Origin: Seonamhaeicola sp. ML3
Lineage (GTDB): Bacteria > Bacteroidota > Bacteroidia > Flavobacteriales > Flavobacteriaceae
Direction: 5' to 3'
Assembly (NCBI RefSeq): GCF_023273855.1
Contig: NZ_CP096884.1
Coordinates: 3,224,001 to 3,288,000 of the forward strand
DNA: 64,000 bases
Below, in pieces: positions 8,822-17,574 of the stretch. The translations under genes and the position numbers were made by a program. The notes beneath the pieces are model-generated. The model was not told the DNA's origin. It was given only the letters and a program-made list of their open reading frames with translations, and ran no database searches. Numbering within the stretch: position 1 is the first letter of the stretch; every line of letters starts with the position of its first letter.

Positions 8822-9616
8822 ATGAAAACTACAGTCAAATTATTAATTACCCTTATTCTTTTGGTAAGTATTGCCTGTAACAAAACCAAAAAACTATCAG
8901 ACCATCATATTGCAGAGCATACGCCCCACGAAAAGCATTGGAGCTACGAAGGTGAAACCTCTCCTATCCATTGGGCTGAGATAGAAAAGAACTCAGATTG
9001 TGATGGCAATCATCAATCACCCATAAATATTATTCATAGCGAAGTAGATTCCGTTCGTATCAACGACGATTTAAAGATTCTTTACACACCTACTACGCTC
9101 TTAAGTGAGGTTGAAAACAATGGTCATTCCATTCAATTCGATTTTGAACCTGGAGATTCCATTAACTACAAAGGCAAAACATTCTACTTAAAACAAATTC
9201 ATTTTCACGAACCTGCTGAGCATAGAATCAATGGTATTACTTACCCTATAGAAATGCATTTGGTTCATGTTAGTAAACGGGGTGAAATAGCCGTACTTGG
9301 TGTTTTAGGCGAAGAAGGCCAAGAGAGTCAACTGTTCGAATTCTTTGAGAGCTTTTTACCACTTGAAAATGGAGCAGTAAAAGATATTCATCAGAAGATT
9401 GATTTGTCTAGTCTACTTTTAGAAGATAAGCATTACTATTCGTATGGTGGTTCGTTAACAACGCCACCATGTTCAGAAAATGTGAATTGGATTGTTTTTA
9501 AGGAACCTATGGTATTATCGGTAGAAGAAGTACTAAAACTAAAAAGCAATATGCCTGTAAATAATTATAGAAACGAACAACCCTTAAATGGTAGAATTGT
9601 AAATTATCATTATTAG
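8822..9616 (+). CDS. alpha-carbonic anhydrase lipoprotein
   Basis: A 264-residue periplasmic or surface lipoprotein catalysing CO2/bicarbonate interconversion. The N-terminus has a lipoprotein signal with lipobox ending SIAC (Cys about 19). The alpha-class landmarks are all present: HWSYEGE, the QSPINI motif, the zinc histidines in IHFHEPAEH (about 126-134) and in EMHLVH, and the late [11 protein letters not shown] loop. The family fit is complete and the enzyme should be active. It ends 4 bp into the convergent VF530 gene. Its promoter motif links it to the nitrite-reductase operon rather than to its neighbours. Confidence 0.92.
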   Translation: MKTTVKLLITLILLVSIACNKTKKLSDHHIAEHTPHEKHWSYEGETSPIHWAEIEKNSDCDGNHQSPINIIHSEVDSVRINDDLKILYTPTTLLSEVENNGHSIQFDFEPGDSINYKGKTFYLKQIHFHEPAEHRINGITYPIEMHLVHVSKRGEIAVLGVLGEEGQESQLFEFFESFLPLENGAVKDIHQKIDLSSLLLEDKHYYSYGGSLTTPPCSENVNWIVFKEPMVLSVEEVLKLKSNMPVNNYRNEQPLNGRIVNYHY

Positions 9617-9843
9617 CCACGCTTTCTATTACTTAGCATCTTCAAATACATTTGCTCCACTTTGGTTCTAGCCCATGGTGTTCGGCGTAAAAATTTTAGA
9701 CTGGATTTTACAGAAGGATCGAGGGTAAAGCACCTAATTTTTATGGTATACCCCATATATTCCCAACCATAATGAGCTACCAAATCATTTATAATTTGCT
9801 CTAGCTTAATACCGTGCAAGGGGTTATTGGGTTGTGCTTCCAC
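9613..9843 (-). CDS. VF530 family (DUF2132) DNA-binding-like protein
   Basis: A 76-residue protein with the VF530 pattern: [12 protein letters not shown] near residue 7, then [13 protein letters not shown] and a C-terminal LRRTPWAR. The Vibrio fischeri member has a solved fold and was suggested to bind DNA, but no function has been shown. Its stop overlaps the stop of the convergent carbonic anhydrase gene, and its start touches the end of the upstream DUF6500-like gene, so it is the last of a helicase-DUF6500-VF530 string. Confidence 0.8.
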   Translation of the reverse strand: MEAQPNNPLHGIKLEQIINDLVAHYGWEYMGYTIKIRCFTLDPSVKSSLKFLRRTPWARTKVEQMYLKMLSNRKRG

Positions 9844-10052
9844 TACAAAACAAGGGCTTTTATCTTGGTAGCTTTTTCAAAATGATCTAACTGGTGGGTT
9901 TTAATCCACCAAGTGGCGGCTTCCATTAAAAAATCAGGGTTATCATTTTTATTTGAGAAAAATGCATAAAAGGATACACCAACAGTCTCACCTTTCTGTG
10001 CTATTTTCTTGTCGCAAACCGCAATTATCTTATCTCTTAATTCAGAAGTCAT
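9843..10052 (-). CDS. DUF6500-like small conserved protein
   Basis: A 69-residue soluble protein containing the stretches [11 protein letters not shown] and FYAFFSNKN and a basic C-terminus. I recall this pattern as DUF6500, a conserved family without known function, but the match is from memory. It sits 2 bp after the stop of the helicase gene and shares one base with VF530, so it is almost certainly co-transcribed with both. No catalytic motif can be seen. Confidence 0.55.
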   Translation of the reverse strand: MTSELRDKIIAVCDKKIAQKGETVGVSFYAFFSNKNDNPDFLMEAATWWIKTHQLDHFEKATKIKALVL

Positions 10053-10054
10053 TT

Positions 10055-11350
10055 TTAAGCCCTGTTGTCTTTAGACCGTCTATTTCTATTTCGTTTTGGT
10101 CGTCTAGATTGATTGCTTTCATTTCCTGCACTTCTGGAATTATTAGAACGCCTAGATTTAGGTTTTCTTTTGTTTCCACCGCCTTGGCCTTGTTTTATAG
10201 GTTCTGTTGAAGCATTTGGGTCTGGTTCAAACCCTTCAATAATTTCTACTGGTATTTTAAGGCCTACCAGTTTTTCAATATTCTTTAAATAAGTAGTCTC
10301 ATCGGCACTAACCAAAGATAGCGCTTCACCGCTAGCACCTGCTCTACCCGTTCTACCAATACGGTGCACATAATCTTCAGAAATATTGGGTAATTCAAAA
10401 TTCACTACGTGCGGTAGCAACGGAATATCCAATCCACGAGCAGCAATATCGGTAGCAACCAAAACCCTCACAGTTCCTTTTTTAAAACCTGCCAATGCCT
10501 TGGTTCGTGCTCCCTGGCTTTTATTTCCGTGAATAGCAGCTGCAGAAATACCAGCGCTAACCATCTTTTTACAAAGCTTATTTGCACCGTGTTTGGTCCT
10601 GGTAAACACCAACACCTGTTTCCAGTTACCATCAGAAATCAGTTTGATAATCAACCCCGTTTTCTTTCCTTTGGCTACTCTATATACTTTTTGGTCAATA
10701 GCATCGGCCGTTGAATTTTCAGGAGTTGCCTCAACCAAAACAGGATGATGTAAAAAACTATTGGCTAAATTTTTAATCTCTTTTGAAAAGGTTGCCGAAA
10801 ACAAAAGATTTTGTCTTCTGGCTGGTACTAAACTAATCACCTTTTTAATATCCCTAAGAAACCCCATATCCAACATTCTATCGGCTTCATCTAAAACTAA
10901 AATTTCGATTTTGGCAAGCGATAATAATCTTTGGTTTTCTAAATCCAACAAACGCCCCGGTGTTGCGATGAGAATATCCACGCCTCTGCGAATGGTGGCC
11001 ACTTGTGGTTTTTGATTCACACCCCCAAAAATAACAGCAGATCTAATATCCAAAAACTCACTATACGCCTTTACATTATTATGCACTTGGGCAGCCAATT
11101 CTCGGGTTGGCGTTAATACCAAAGCACGAATAGGACGTTTACGCATGCGTTGTCCTTGCGTCAACTTTTGTAACATAGGCAACGTAAAACCAGCAGTTTT
11201 ACCAGTTCCTGTTTGTGCCGATGCCAAAACATCTTTACCTTCTAAAATTAACGGAATGGCTTTTTCTTGAATGGGAGAAGGCGTTGTATAGCCTTGTTTA
11301 CTGATTGCTTTTAATAAAGCATTTGATAATCCTAAGGAATTAAATGACAT
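10055..11350 (-). CDS. DEAD-box ATP-dependent RNA helicase, RhlE type
   Basis: A 431-residue RNA helicase with all core motifs in order: Q motif region ([14 protein letters not shown]...PSPIQ), Walker A AQTGTGKT near residue 43, [12 protein letters not shown] near 153, SAT, and motif [12 protein letters not shown] near 325. The C-terminal tail (about 375-431) is rich in Arg, Asn, Ser and Lys, as expected for an RNA-tethering extension in RhlE-like proteins involved in ribosome assembly and cold adaptation. A -7-like element (TAAATTTG on the minus strand, 11405-11412) lies about 55 bp upstream of the start. The exact paralogue name cannot be fixed. Confidence 0.9.
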   Translation of the reverse strand: MSFNSLGLSNALLKAISKQGYTTPSPIQEKAIPLILEGKDVLASAQTGTGKTAGFTLPMLQKLTQGQRMRKRPIRALVLTPTRELAAQVHNNVKAYSEFLDIRSAVIFGGVNQKPQVATIRRGVDILIATPGRLLDLENQRLLSLAKIEILVLDEADRMLDMGFLRDIKKVISLVPARRQNLLFSATFSKEIKNLANSFLHHPVLVEATPENSTADAIDQKVYRVAKGKKTGLIIKLISDGNWKQVLVFTRTKHGANKLCKKMVSAGISAAAIHGNKSQGARTKALAGFKKGTVRVLVATDIAARGLDIPLLPHVVNFELPNISEDYVHRIGRTGRAGASGEALSLVSADETTYLKNIEKLVGLKIPVEIIEGFEPDPNASTEPIKQGQGGGNKRKPKSRRSNNSRSAGNESNQSRRPKRNRNRRSKDNRA

Positions 11351-11805
11351 ATAAATGAATGTACAAATGACATTCTTATATATAGCGTCATTCTAATTAA
11401 GCTGCAAATTTAAGCCTTTAAGTATTAACTAGAGCATATTTACAGTAAAACGTGGGGAGCAGAAGAAATATTAGCGATTTAACACCTAAAGTTTCCGTTA
11501 GTAAAATAAACCACTAGGGATTGGAAATCCATAGTTTTAATCAATGAATGAAATTATTTTTCAACGCAAGACTGTCATTCCTGCGAAGGCAGGAATCCAA
11601 GTATAATGATTGGATTCCGCATCAAGTGCGGAATGACAAATCGATTGAAAAAGTTTATAGAAACTAAAGTAACTGCAATGGAATTGCAAGGTTTTAACCT
11701 TTAACTGGATAATAAAATGGAACCTGCTACTAAAACTTCCAAATTTAACAAAATGAACAAGCTATAAACCTTAGAATTGTAGACTTTAATTATTAGTTTT
11801 ACTGC
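11351..11805. other. 455-bp gene-free region
   Basis: This stretch between the divergent helicase and HAD genes contains no convincing ORF. It holds a possible helicase promoter on the minus strand (11405-11412), one two-hairpin repeat element (11573-11638, listed separately) and AT-rich sequence before the HAD gene. Nothing else was recognised. Confidence 0.6.
11573..11638. repeat. 66-bp two-hairpin intergenic repeat (REP/MITE-like)
   Basis: The element is bounded by TGTCATTCC and its complement GGAATGACA. Inside are two perfect hairpins, ATTCCTGC-gaag-GCAGGAAT and ATTCCGCA-tcaag-TGCGGAAT. Elements of this wording are dispersed in many bacterial genomes. There is no ORF, so if it moves it must do so with outside help. 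Copies elsewhere in this genome cannot be checked here. Confidence 0.6.
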
Positions 11806-12453
11806 ATGACATATAAAGCAGTAATTTTTGATTTAGACGGCACATTGGTAAACTCCATATTCGATATAGCCGATGCTATGAACACCGTACTTAGCCAACG
11901 TAATTATAAGACTTACGATTATGAAACCTACAAAACTTTTGTTGGGCATGGCGTAAGGAGTTTGGTATTAAAAGCCATACCAGATTCTCCCGAAAAAGGA
12001 GAACTTGTGGATGTGTGCTTAAACGAAATGCTAGACATTTACAGTGAAAATTGCACCAATAAAACCGAACCTTATCCGGGTATTTTGGAGCTACTGGAAA
12101 CTTTAGAACAGAAAGGGATTAAACTGGCAGTACTATCCAATAAAGAAGATACTTTAACCAAAAAAGTAGCTGCTGCCCTGTTACCTAAATATGTCTATCC
12201 TACACTGGGATTAAAAGAGGAAGCCCTAAAAAAACCAAATCCGCAAACCCTTTTGGGAATTTGTGAATCCCTGAACGTAACACCCGAAGAGAGCATCTAT
12301 GTAGGAGACACCAATGTAGATGTAGAAGTTGCTAAACGTGCCAACATGTTTTCGGTTGGTGTAAGCTGGGGATTTAGGGATAAAGCAGAACTTATTGCCC
12401 AAGGTGCCAATGCTATTATAAATCACCCTTCAGAATTACTCGATATTTTATAA
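11806..12453 (+). CDS. HAD-superfamily phosphatase, phosphoglycolate phosphatase-like
   Basis: A 215-residue cytosolic HAD hydrolase. Motif I is FDLDGTLVNS (residues 8-17, Asp nucleophile), motif II VLSNKED near 107-113, the motif III lysine lies in the KKPNP segment, and motif IV is VGDTNVDVE near 166. A helical cap between motifs I and II places it in subfamily IA, close to Gph, which removes 2-phosphoglycolate formed by DNA repair. Many paralogues share this pattern, so substrate is not certain. It is followed by the SulP gene after 131 bp of non-coding sequence. Confidence 0.82.
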   Translation: MTYKAVIFDLDGTLVNSIFDIADAMNTVLSQRNYKTYDYETYKTFVGHGVRSLVLKAIPDSPEKGELVDVCLNEMLDIYSENCTNKTEPYPGILELLETLEQKGIKLAVLSNKEDTLTKKVAAALLPKYVYPTLGLKEEALKKPNPQTLLGICESLNVTPEESIYVGDTNVDVEVAKRANMFSVGVSWGFRDKAELIAQGANAIINHPSELLDIL

Positions 12454-12584
12454 TTCTCAGATTAAAAATTGAAAACTAAACAGCTGTCTTTCGGATAAAT
12501 AGGCTATAAATCTTTATCGAAATGTAAAAAGCATATCCGGTTTACTCCTGTTTTTAGTATCTTCAAACCTGAAAATTTTAAAAT

Positions 12585-14243
12585 ATGCTTTCAAGATTCT
12601 ATAATATCAAAAATTTAAAAGGAGATTTTACTGGTGGTTTAGTGGCTGGGGTTGTGGCACTTCCATTAGCATTAGCATTTGGTGTGCAATCTGGAATGGG
12701 TGCTACCGCAGGACTTTACGGCGCTATAGCCGTTGGTATTTTTGCAGCCTTGTTTGGGGGAACCGAAACTCAGGCTAGCGGACCAACAGGACCTATGACC
12801 GTGGTTTCTGCAACACTTGTAGCCGCCGCCATAGAAATGAGCGGCAGTCTTGAAAACGGACTAAGCATCATATTGGCAGCCTTTCTACTGGGAGGACTGT
12901 TTCAGGTTATTTTTGGTTTTTTGAATATTGCCAGCTACGTAAAATATTTCCCTTATCCTGTAGTTTCTGGGTTTATGAGTGGTGTCGGACTCATTATCGT
13001 TATTCTGCAATTGTTTCCATTTGCGGGTTTAGACTCGGCTAAATCTACCGTGAAAGTCATTCAGCAATTTCCAAGATTGTTTACAGAGGGTAATTTGAAT
13101 GCATTACTCTTGGGGGCGGCCACCATTGTTATCTATTTTATATTTCCCAAGATAACTAAAGCCATACCAAGCGCCTTGGTGGCTTTGATAGCAGCAACTT
13201 TAATCGCTTACTTTTTAAAGCTAGATGTGCCTTTAATTGGTGAAATTCCTTCGGGCTTGCCTTCATTTCAATTGGGCGGTATTTTAGAAATAGATTCTAG
13301 TGCTTACAGTACTATTTTAGAATACGGGGTTGTCTTTGCTGTTTTGGGTAGTATCGATTCCTTACTTACCTCGGTTATTGCCGATAATATGACCAAAACC
13401 AAACACAATAGTAACAGAGAATTAATTGGCCAAGGTATTGGCAATATGCTAGCAGCGGCCATAGGCGGAATTCCAGGTGCTGGGGCTACAAAAGGTACGG
13501 TTGTCAATATAAATGCAGGAGGAAAAACACGTTTATCGGGTATTTTTCATGGGCTCTTTCTACTGGCGGTTCTTCTTGGTTTAGGGCAATTAGCAGCGCA
13601 TATTCCGCTTTGTGTTTTGGCTGGTTTGTTAATTCCTATTGGATTTAAAATCGTTGATTTCAAAGGGCTAAAGCACTTAATAAAAGTTCCAAGAGCAGAT
13701 GCCGTGGTCTTAGTTTTAGTGCTATTGATAACCACTTTTGGAAGTTTAATACAAGCCGTAGGTATTGGAGTTGCCCTTGCTTGTTTACTCTTTATGAAAA
13801 AATCTGGAGATATCAGCGAACAAGGTTTAGAAGTTGGTGCTGTGGCCGATATTGATGGTGATAAACCTTGGCAAGACGAAACCGAGTTTTACGAAAACTA
13901 TAAAGACAAGGTAATTATCAAACACCTGTACGGTGCTTTATTCTTTGGCTTTACCTCCTATTTTAAAGACCAAATTAAAGAACTCCCCGACCAGGTAAAA
14001 GCCGTTATTTTAAGAATGGATCGTGTGCCCTACATGGACCAATCTGGCTTATATGCTTTAGAAGATATCATCTTCGATTTAAATCAAGAAGGTATTGAAG
14101 TGCTTTTAGTAGGTCTAAAAGAACAACCAAAAGATATGCTAGAGGCCGTAGATATTATCCCCGATTTGGTTCCCGAAGACGACGTTTTCGAGCATATTGA
14201 GGATGCCTTTGTGTATTTAAAGGAAAAACTTAAAAAGAAATAA
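12585..14243 (+). CDS. SulP-family anion transporter with STAS domain
   Basis: A 552-residue inner-membrane protein. The N-terminal segment GDFTGGLVAGVVALPLALAFG and the following helices up to about residue 400 are the SulP core. The C-terminal STAS domain occupies about 440-550 and contains the DQSGLYALED phosphoacceptor-type loop. SulP proteins of this type move sulfate or bicarbonate. The carbonic anhydrase 3 kb upstream makes bicarbonate an attractive guess, but the two genes are not in one operon. The convergent glucokinase gene ends 10 bp away. Confidence 0.88.
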   Translation: MLSRFYNIKNLKGDFTGGLVAGVVALPLALAFGVQSGMGATAGLYGAIAVGIFAALFGGTETQASGPTGPMTVVSATLVAAAIEMSGSLENGLSIILAAFLLGGLFQVIFGFLNIASYVKYFPYPVVSGFMSGVGLIIVILQLFPFAGLDSAKSTVKVIQQFPRLFTEGNLNALLLGAATIVIYFIFPKITKAIPSALVALIAATLIAYFLKLDVPLIGEIPSGLPSFQLGGILEIDSSAYSTILEYGVVFAVLGSIDSLLTSVIADNMTKTKHNSNRELIGQGIGNMLAAAIGGIPGAGATKGTVVNINAGGKTRLSGIFHGLFLLAVLLGLGQLAAHIPLCVLAGLLIPIGFKIVDFKGLKHLIKVPRADAVVLVLVLLITTFGSLIQAVGIGVALACLLFMKKSGDISEQGLEVGAVADIDGDKPWQDETEFYENYKDKVIIKHLYGALFFGFTSYFKDQIKELPDQVKAVILRMDRVPYMDQSGLYALEDIIFDLNQEGIEVLLVGLKEQPKDMLEAVDIIPDLVPEDDVFEHIEDAFVYLKEKLKKK

Positions 14244-14252
14244 GGCTAAAAA

Positions 14253-15002
14253 TTAGTCTTTATTAAACTGACGAAATGCAGCAGCAGCGGCACCAATAAT
14301 ACCTGCATGGTTACCTAATTTAGCTGGTATAACGGGAGTATTGATTTTAATCTGCTTTTTGTATTTATCAAAATCCTTTGAACTACCACCTCCTAAAATA
14401 ATTTCATCGGGGCAGATAATAAGTTCTACCAATTCCAGAAACTTATTGAAACGTTTTCCCCATTGTTTGTGGTTAAGCCCGTACTTTTCTTTGGCGCCAT
14501 TAGAAGCATAAGCCTCAATCTTATTGTATTTCTTGTAAGGTATTTGTCCGAGTTCGAAATTAGGTAAAAGTTCGCCGTTTAAAAACGCACCACTACCTAG
14601 GCCAGTACCAATGGTAATCATTAACACCAAACCCGGCTTGTCTTTGCCAATACCGTAATTCATAACCGCATATCCGGCGGCATCGGCATCGTTAATAACG
14701 GTAACAGGTAATCCTGTAGCTTCTGAAAATAATTTTTGGGCATTAACTCCTAGCCAATCTTTGCTTAAGTTACCCGTTGCCATACAAACCCCGCGTTTTA
14801 TAATGGTTGGAAAACCAACACCAACAGGTCCGTTATAATCAAAGTGCGTTACAATCTTATTGAAGACTTTGGCCATGGCCTCGGGAGTTCTCGATTTTGG
14901 TGTGGGTATTCTAAAGCGTTCGGTAAGCATTTCGCCCGTTGCAGCATTTACAATAGCACCTTTCATGCCTGAGCCACCAATATCTATCCCGAGTATGTTC
15001 AT
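14253..15002 (-). CDS. ppgK: polyphosphate glucokinase (ROK family)
   Basis: A 249-residue ROK kinase. It starts with the phosphate loop LGIDIGGSGMKGA and has GFPTIIKRG, the catalytic-Asp region VINDADAAGYA and the second phosphate motif TIGTGLGSGAF (about 127-137). The phrase GNLSKDWLG and the short length without extra DNA-binding domain match PpgK, which phosphorylates glucose using polyphosphate and often ATP. The single gene faces the SulP gene. Phosphodonor preference cannot be read from the sequence. Confidence 0.82.
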   Translation of the reverse strand: MNILGIDIGGSGMKGAIVNAATGEMLTERFRIPTPKSRTPEAMAKVFNKIVTHFDYNGPVGVGFPTIIKRGVCMATGNLSKDWLGVNAQKLFSEATGLPVTVINDADAAGYAVMNYGIGKDKPGLVLMITIGTGLGSGAFLNGELLPNFELGQIPYKKYNKIEAYASNGAKEKYGLNHKQWGKRFNKFLELVELIICPDEIILGGGSSKDFDKYKKQIKINTPVIPAKLGNHAGIIGAAAAAFRQFNKD

Positions 15003-15342
15003 CTGTTAATTTTTAAGTTGGAAACGCTAAAAATAAGAAAAGTAAATTTGTTTCTGTTTCAATCTGACTATCAACACGTTTACAAAGTTCACTATCCAAA
15101 ACCTAGTTTAAAAGCCCAGCATATTGGTGCATTGTATTTAAGCAAATCATAGAGAACCTTGTTATGATAATTTTCAGAATTGCACTAAATAGCTATTAAT
15201 AATATAGTTCATATTGTTTATAACTTTTCTTTCTTTATATGTAGTATATATTTACTTTTAACTTGTAAAATTAATTTGGCTTATCAATTAATGAATTCGG
15301 TTACAACTGAGTTTATTTAGCTGTTAGCAACAATTATAAAAT
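15003..15342. other. 340-bp AT-rich gene-free left edge of the TIR/SLATT cassette
   Basis: No ORF, tRNA or recombinase remnant is visible. Base composition drops to a strongly AT-rich level around 15180-15290 and stays low through the three genes that follow, which suggests acquired DNA. The promoter of the cassette must lie here, but no clean TAnnTTTG element was found. No direct repeat matching the right flank (17346-17574) was spotted by eye. Confidence 0.5.
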
Positions 15343-15927
15343 ATGGCACACAAATGTTTTATTTCATTCAAGACTCAAGATATTGATTATAAAGAATATA
15401 TCAGAGACGAAATGAATTTAGATATGATTGACAAATCACTGAATGAACCTATAAATTCGGAGGACGAGGATTATATAATGAGAAAAATAAGAGAAGATTA
15501 TCTATCAGACTCTACTGTCACTATCTTTTTAATTGGAAATAACAGTGCAGAAAATTCATTTTTTCAAAATCAAAATTTTATAAAAAGAGAACTACAAGCT
15601 TCTCTTTTTAATGGACAAAATAACTCAAAAAATGGAATTTTAGGAGTGGTTCTTCCCAGTATGACTGACAAAATATTTGGAGGAACGTATGACTGTTCAA
15701 TTTGTAATAGTTCTCACAATACAGTCAAAATAAACGACAGCACAGTAATTAAAGAATTTTCGTATAACTATTATATACCAAACGACAAGTGTGCTTGGGC
15801 AGATGAAGATAGATATTGTGTACTCGCTAAATGGGAAGACTTTGAAAAAACACCAAATGTTTATATAGACAAAGCATTCTATAAAAGAAGCGAACCTATT
15901 GCTAATAAAACTAAGGTAAAACCGTGA
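15343..15927 (+). CDS. ThsB-like TIR-domain protein (putative defence sensor)
   Basis: A 194-residue soluble protein of the MTH538/ThsB TIR-like type. It opens with the first TIR strand KCFISFKTQD (residues 3-12), followed by a helix, then STVTIFLIGNNSAEN (about 57-71). A helix containing FIKREL carries a candidate catalytic Glu (near 86), followed by GILGVVLPS. A C-terminal extension (110-194) has a Cys pair CSIC and the segment WEDFEKTPN. ThsB proteins make NAD-derived signals on phage infection. Its stop overlaps the GTG start of the SLATT gene by 4 bp. TIR family: fairly sure. Enzyme activity and signal: inferred. Confidence 0.75.
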   Translation: MAHKCFISFKTQDIDYKEYIRDEMNLDMIDKSLNEPINSEDEDYIMRKIREDYLSDSTVTIFLIGNNSAENSFFQNQNFIKRELQASLFNGQNNSKNGILGVVLPSMTDKIFGGTYDCSICNSSHNTVKINDSTVIKEFSYNYYIPNDKCAWADEDRYCVLAKWEDFEKTPNVYIDKAFYKRSEPIANKTKVKP

Positions 15928-16811
15928 AAGAAACAACAGAATACCCAAACTACTTTCAAGCATCGGACAAGTTATCTAATGATTCCCAATCAAATTATTT
16001 AAATATTATAAGAATCGACCTAGTGTCAATGGTCTTAGCAGCTGTACTGGCTATATACTGTTTTACAGATACTAATTATAAACTTTATATTCATATACTT
16101 TCAGGAATCTTTTTATTATTAGGTTTAATCTTAACAATTATTCTTAAAAGTAAAAAATACGAAGATGTTTGGTATCAATGTAGAGCATTTGCAGAATCAT
16201 GTAAAACACTTACCTGGAGATTTGCGATGTGTTCGGAGTCCTTTGAAAAACAAATACCTATTGATATCGTGAAAGAACTTTTTATTGAACGGATATGCGA
16301 TATATCTAATGAGTTTAATTCATTATCAAGACATTTAGATTCAAAAATTCTAAACTTAAAAATTATTACATCAAGAATGCTAGAATTGAGAGACTATTCA
16401 GTTTCGGACAGAATAAGTTATTACATCGAAAATAGAATTGAGAATCAGAAACAATGGTATTCTGATAAAGCTGAGTGGAATAAAAAAAAATATAATATCT
16501 GGTTTTATATAATAATCGCCTCTCAAAGTCTAGCTATTATCAGTGTAGTCTTTTTGATTAAATTCCCCAATAACGATTGGAATTTTGTAGGGTTTCTTAC
16601 CACAATTGCGTCCTCTGCGATAAGTTGGTTGCAAATAAAACAACATCAAGAGTTAAAACAAGCCTATACAACAGCCTCTATAGAATTGAATATTATTAAG
16701 GAACTATCATATAAAGTTCAAACTGAAGAACAGCTATCAGAGTTTGTTTTGGACTCAGAAAATGCAATTTCGAGAGAACACACATTATGGACTGCTCAAA
16801 GAAGAAAATAA
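15924..16811 (+). CDS. DUF4231/SLATT-domain membrane effector
   Basis: A 295-residue protein with two pairs of membrane helices (about residues 29-48, 53-73, 190-212 and 217-238), each followed by a helical cytoplasmic segment. The WYQCRAFAESCKTLTW stretch (about 79-94) and the ending ENAISREHTLWTAQRRK are hallmarks of tandem SLATT domains. SLATT proteins are predicted pore-forming effectors in nucleotide-signal conflict systems. Start is GTG at 15924, overlapping the upstream TIR stop. The third gene begins immediately after its stop. No SLOG, Macro, SMODS or CD-NTase domain is present, so the TIR proteins would have to supply the trigger. The family is clear; the effector role is inference. 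Confidence 0.78.
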   Translation: MKETTEYPNYFQASDKLSNDSQSNYLNIIRIDLVSMVLAAVLAIYCFTDTNYKLYIHILSGIFLLLGLILTIILKSKKYEDVWYQCRAFAESCKTLTWRFAMCSESFEKQIPIDIVKELFIERICDISNEFNSLSRHLDSKILNLKIITSRMLELRDYSVSDRISYYIENRIENQKQWYSDKAEWNKKKYNIWFYIIIASQSLAIISVVFLIKFPNNDWNFVGFLTTIASSAISWLQIKQHQELKQAYTTASIELNIIKELSYKVQTEEQLSEFVLDSENAISREHTLWTAQRRK

Positions 16812-17345
16812 ATGGATAATGAAACTAAAAAATCATCTTGGCTGCCGCTTATTATTTCAATTGGAGGAGTTCTTTTATTTGCAAATTTGATTTCTAAACT
16901 TATAGATTACCTTATCAGTAATCAATTGAATGAAGATGAAAGTCATATCTTAGAAAGAAAACAAAGAAAACCTCGAATTTTTGTAAGCCATTCTTGGAAA
17001 CATAATAAAGATTACAATAACCTAATCAAAGGTTTTGAAAAACAAGGTTTCAATTATTACAATCATAGTATTTCTCTAGATAAAGCAGAGGATTTAAAAA
17101 ACGAAAAAGAAATTGAAAATAAAATAAAAAACCAATTACTATACAGTAGATGTCTACTTGTCCTTGGTGGTAGTTATTCAAATAAATACTGGATAAAAAA
17201 AGAGGTTGAAATAGCTAAATCCTTGGGTAAAAAAGTAATTGCAGTAAGACCTTGGAACACCAATAAAGTTCCGAAATATTTGGAGAAAACAGCTGATGAA
17301 ATTATTGGGTTTAACTCTAAAGCGATTATTGAAAAAATAAAATAA
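16812..17345 (+). CDS. membrane-anchored TIR-domain protein
   Basis: A 177-residue protein with one N-terminal membrane helix (about residues 11-30), a charged linker, then a compact TIR-like domain. The latter has strand RIFVSHSWK (about 54-62), a CLLVLGG strand near 115 and the helix WIKKEVEIAKSLG with a conserved Glu (about 129), followed by KVIAVRPW. The HSW signature resembles ThsB-like TIRs. It lies head-to-tail with the SLATT gene, stop and start codons being adjacent. Its anchoring would place it next to the SLATT membrane protein. Alternative: a TIR adaptor without catalysis. Confidence 0.75.
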   Translation: MDNETKKSSWLPLIISIGGVLLFANLISKLIDYLISNQLNEDESHILERKQRKPRIFVSHSWKHNKDYNNLIKGFEKQGFNYYNHSISLDKAEDLKNEKEIENKIKNQLLYSRCLLVLGGSYSNKYWIKKEVEIAKSLGKKVIAVRPWNTNKVPKYLEKTADEIIGFNSKAIIEKIK

Positions 17346-17574
17346 CTGAGATAGCTATAAGTAAGTGCTTGTTCTCACCTACTAGTGAAAACCCTAGCAA
17401 CTACTATTAGACCAACTCTTAGGCACAACCAGTAAAATATTCCTAATCAAATCACTCTTTAAATAAGTCAAGGACTTCTTATCATCAACCAATCCCAAAA
17501 AAACAACAATCCAGACACTAAGATTTAAATAAATTGTATCTTAAACACACCTTTGCGCTATCAATCCATTAGGT

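Noticed and set aside
15290-15342. attC-like or integron-like end (CTGTTAGCAAC) just before the TIR gene
   Set aside because: The GTTAGCA does not fit the GTTRRRY core, there is no paired 5' half-site, and no integrase is visible.
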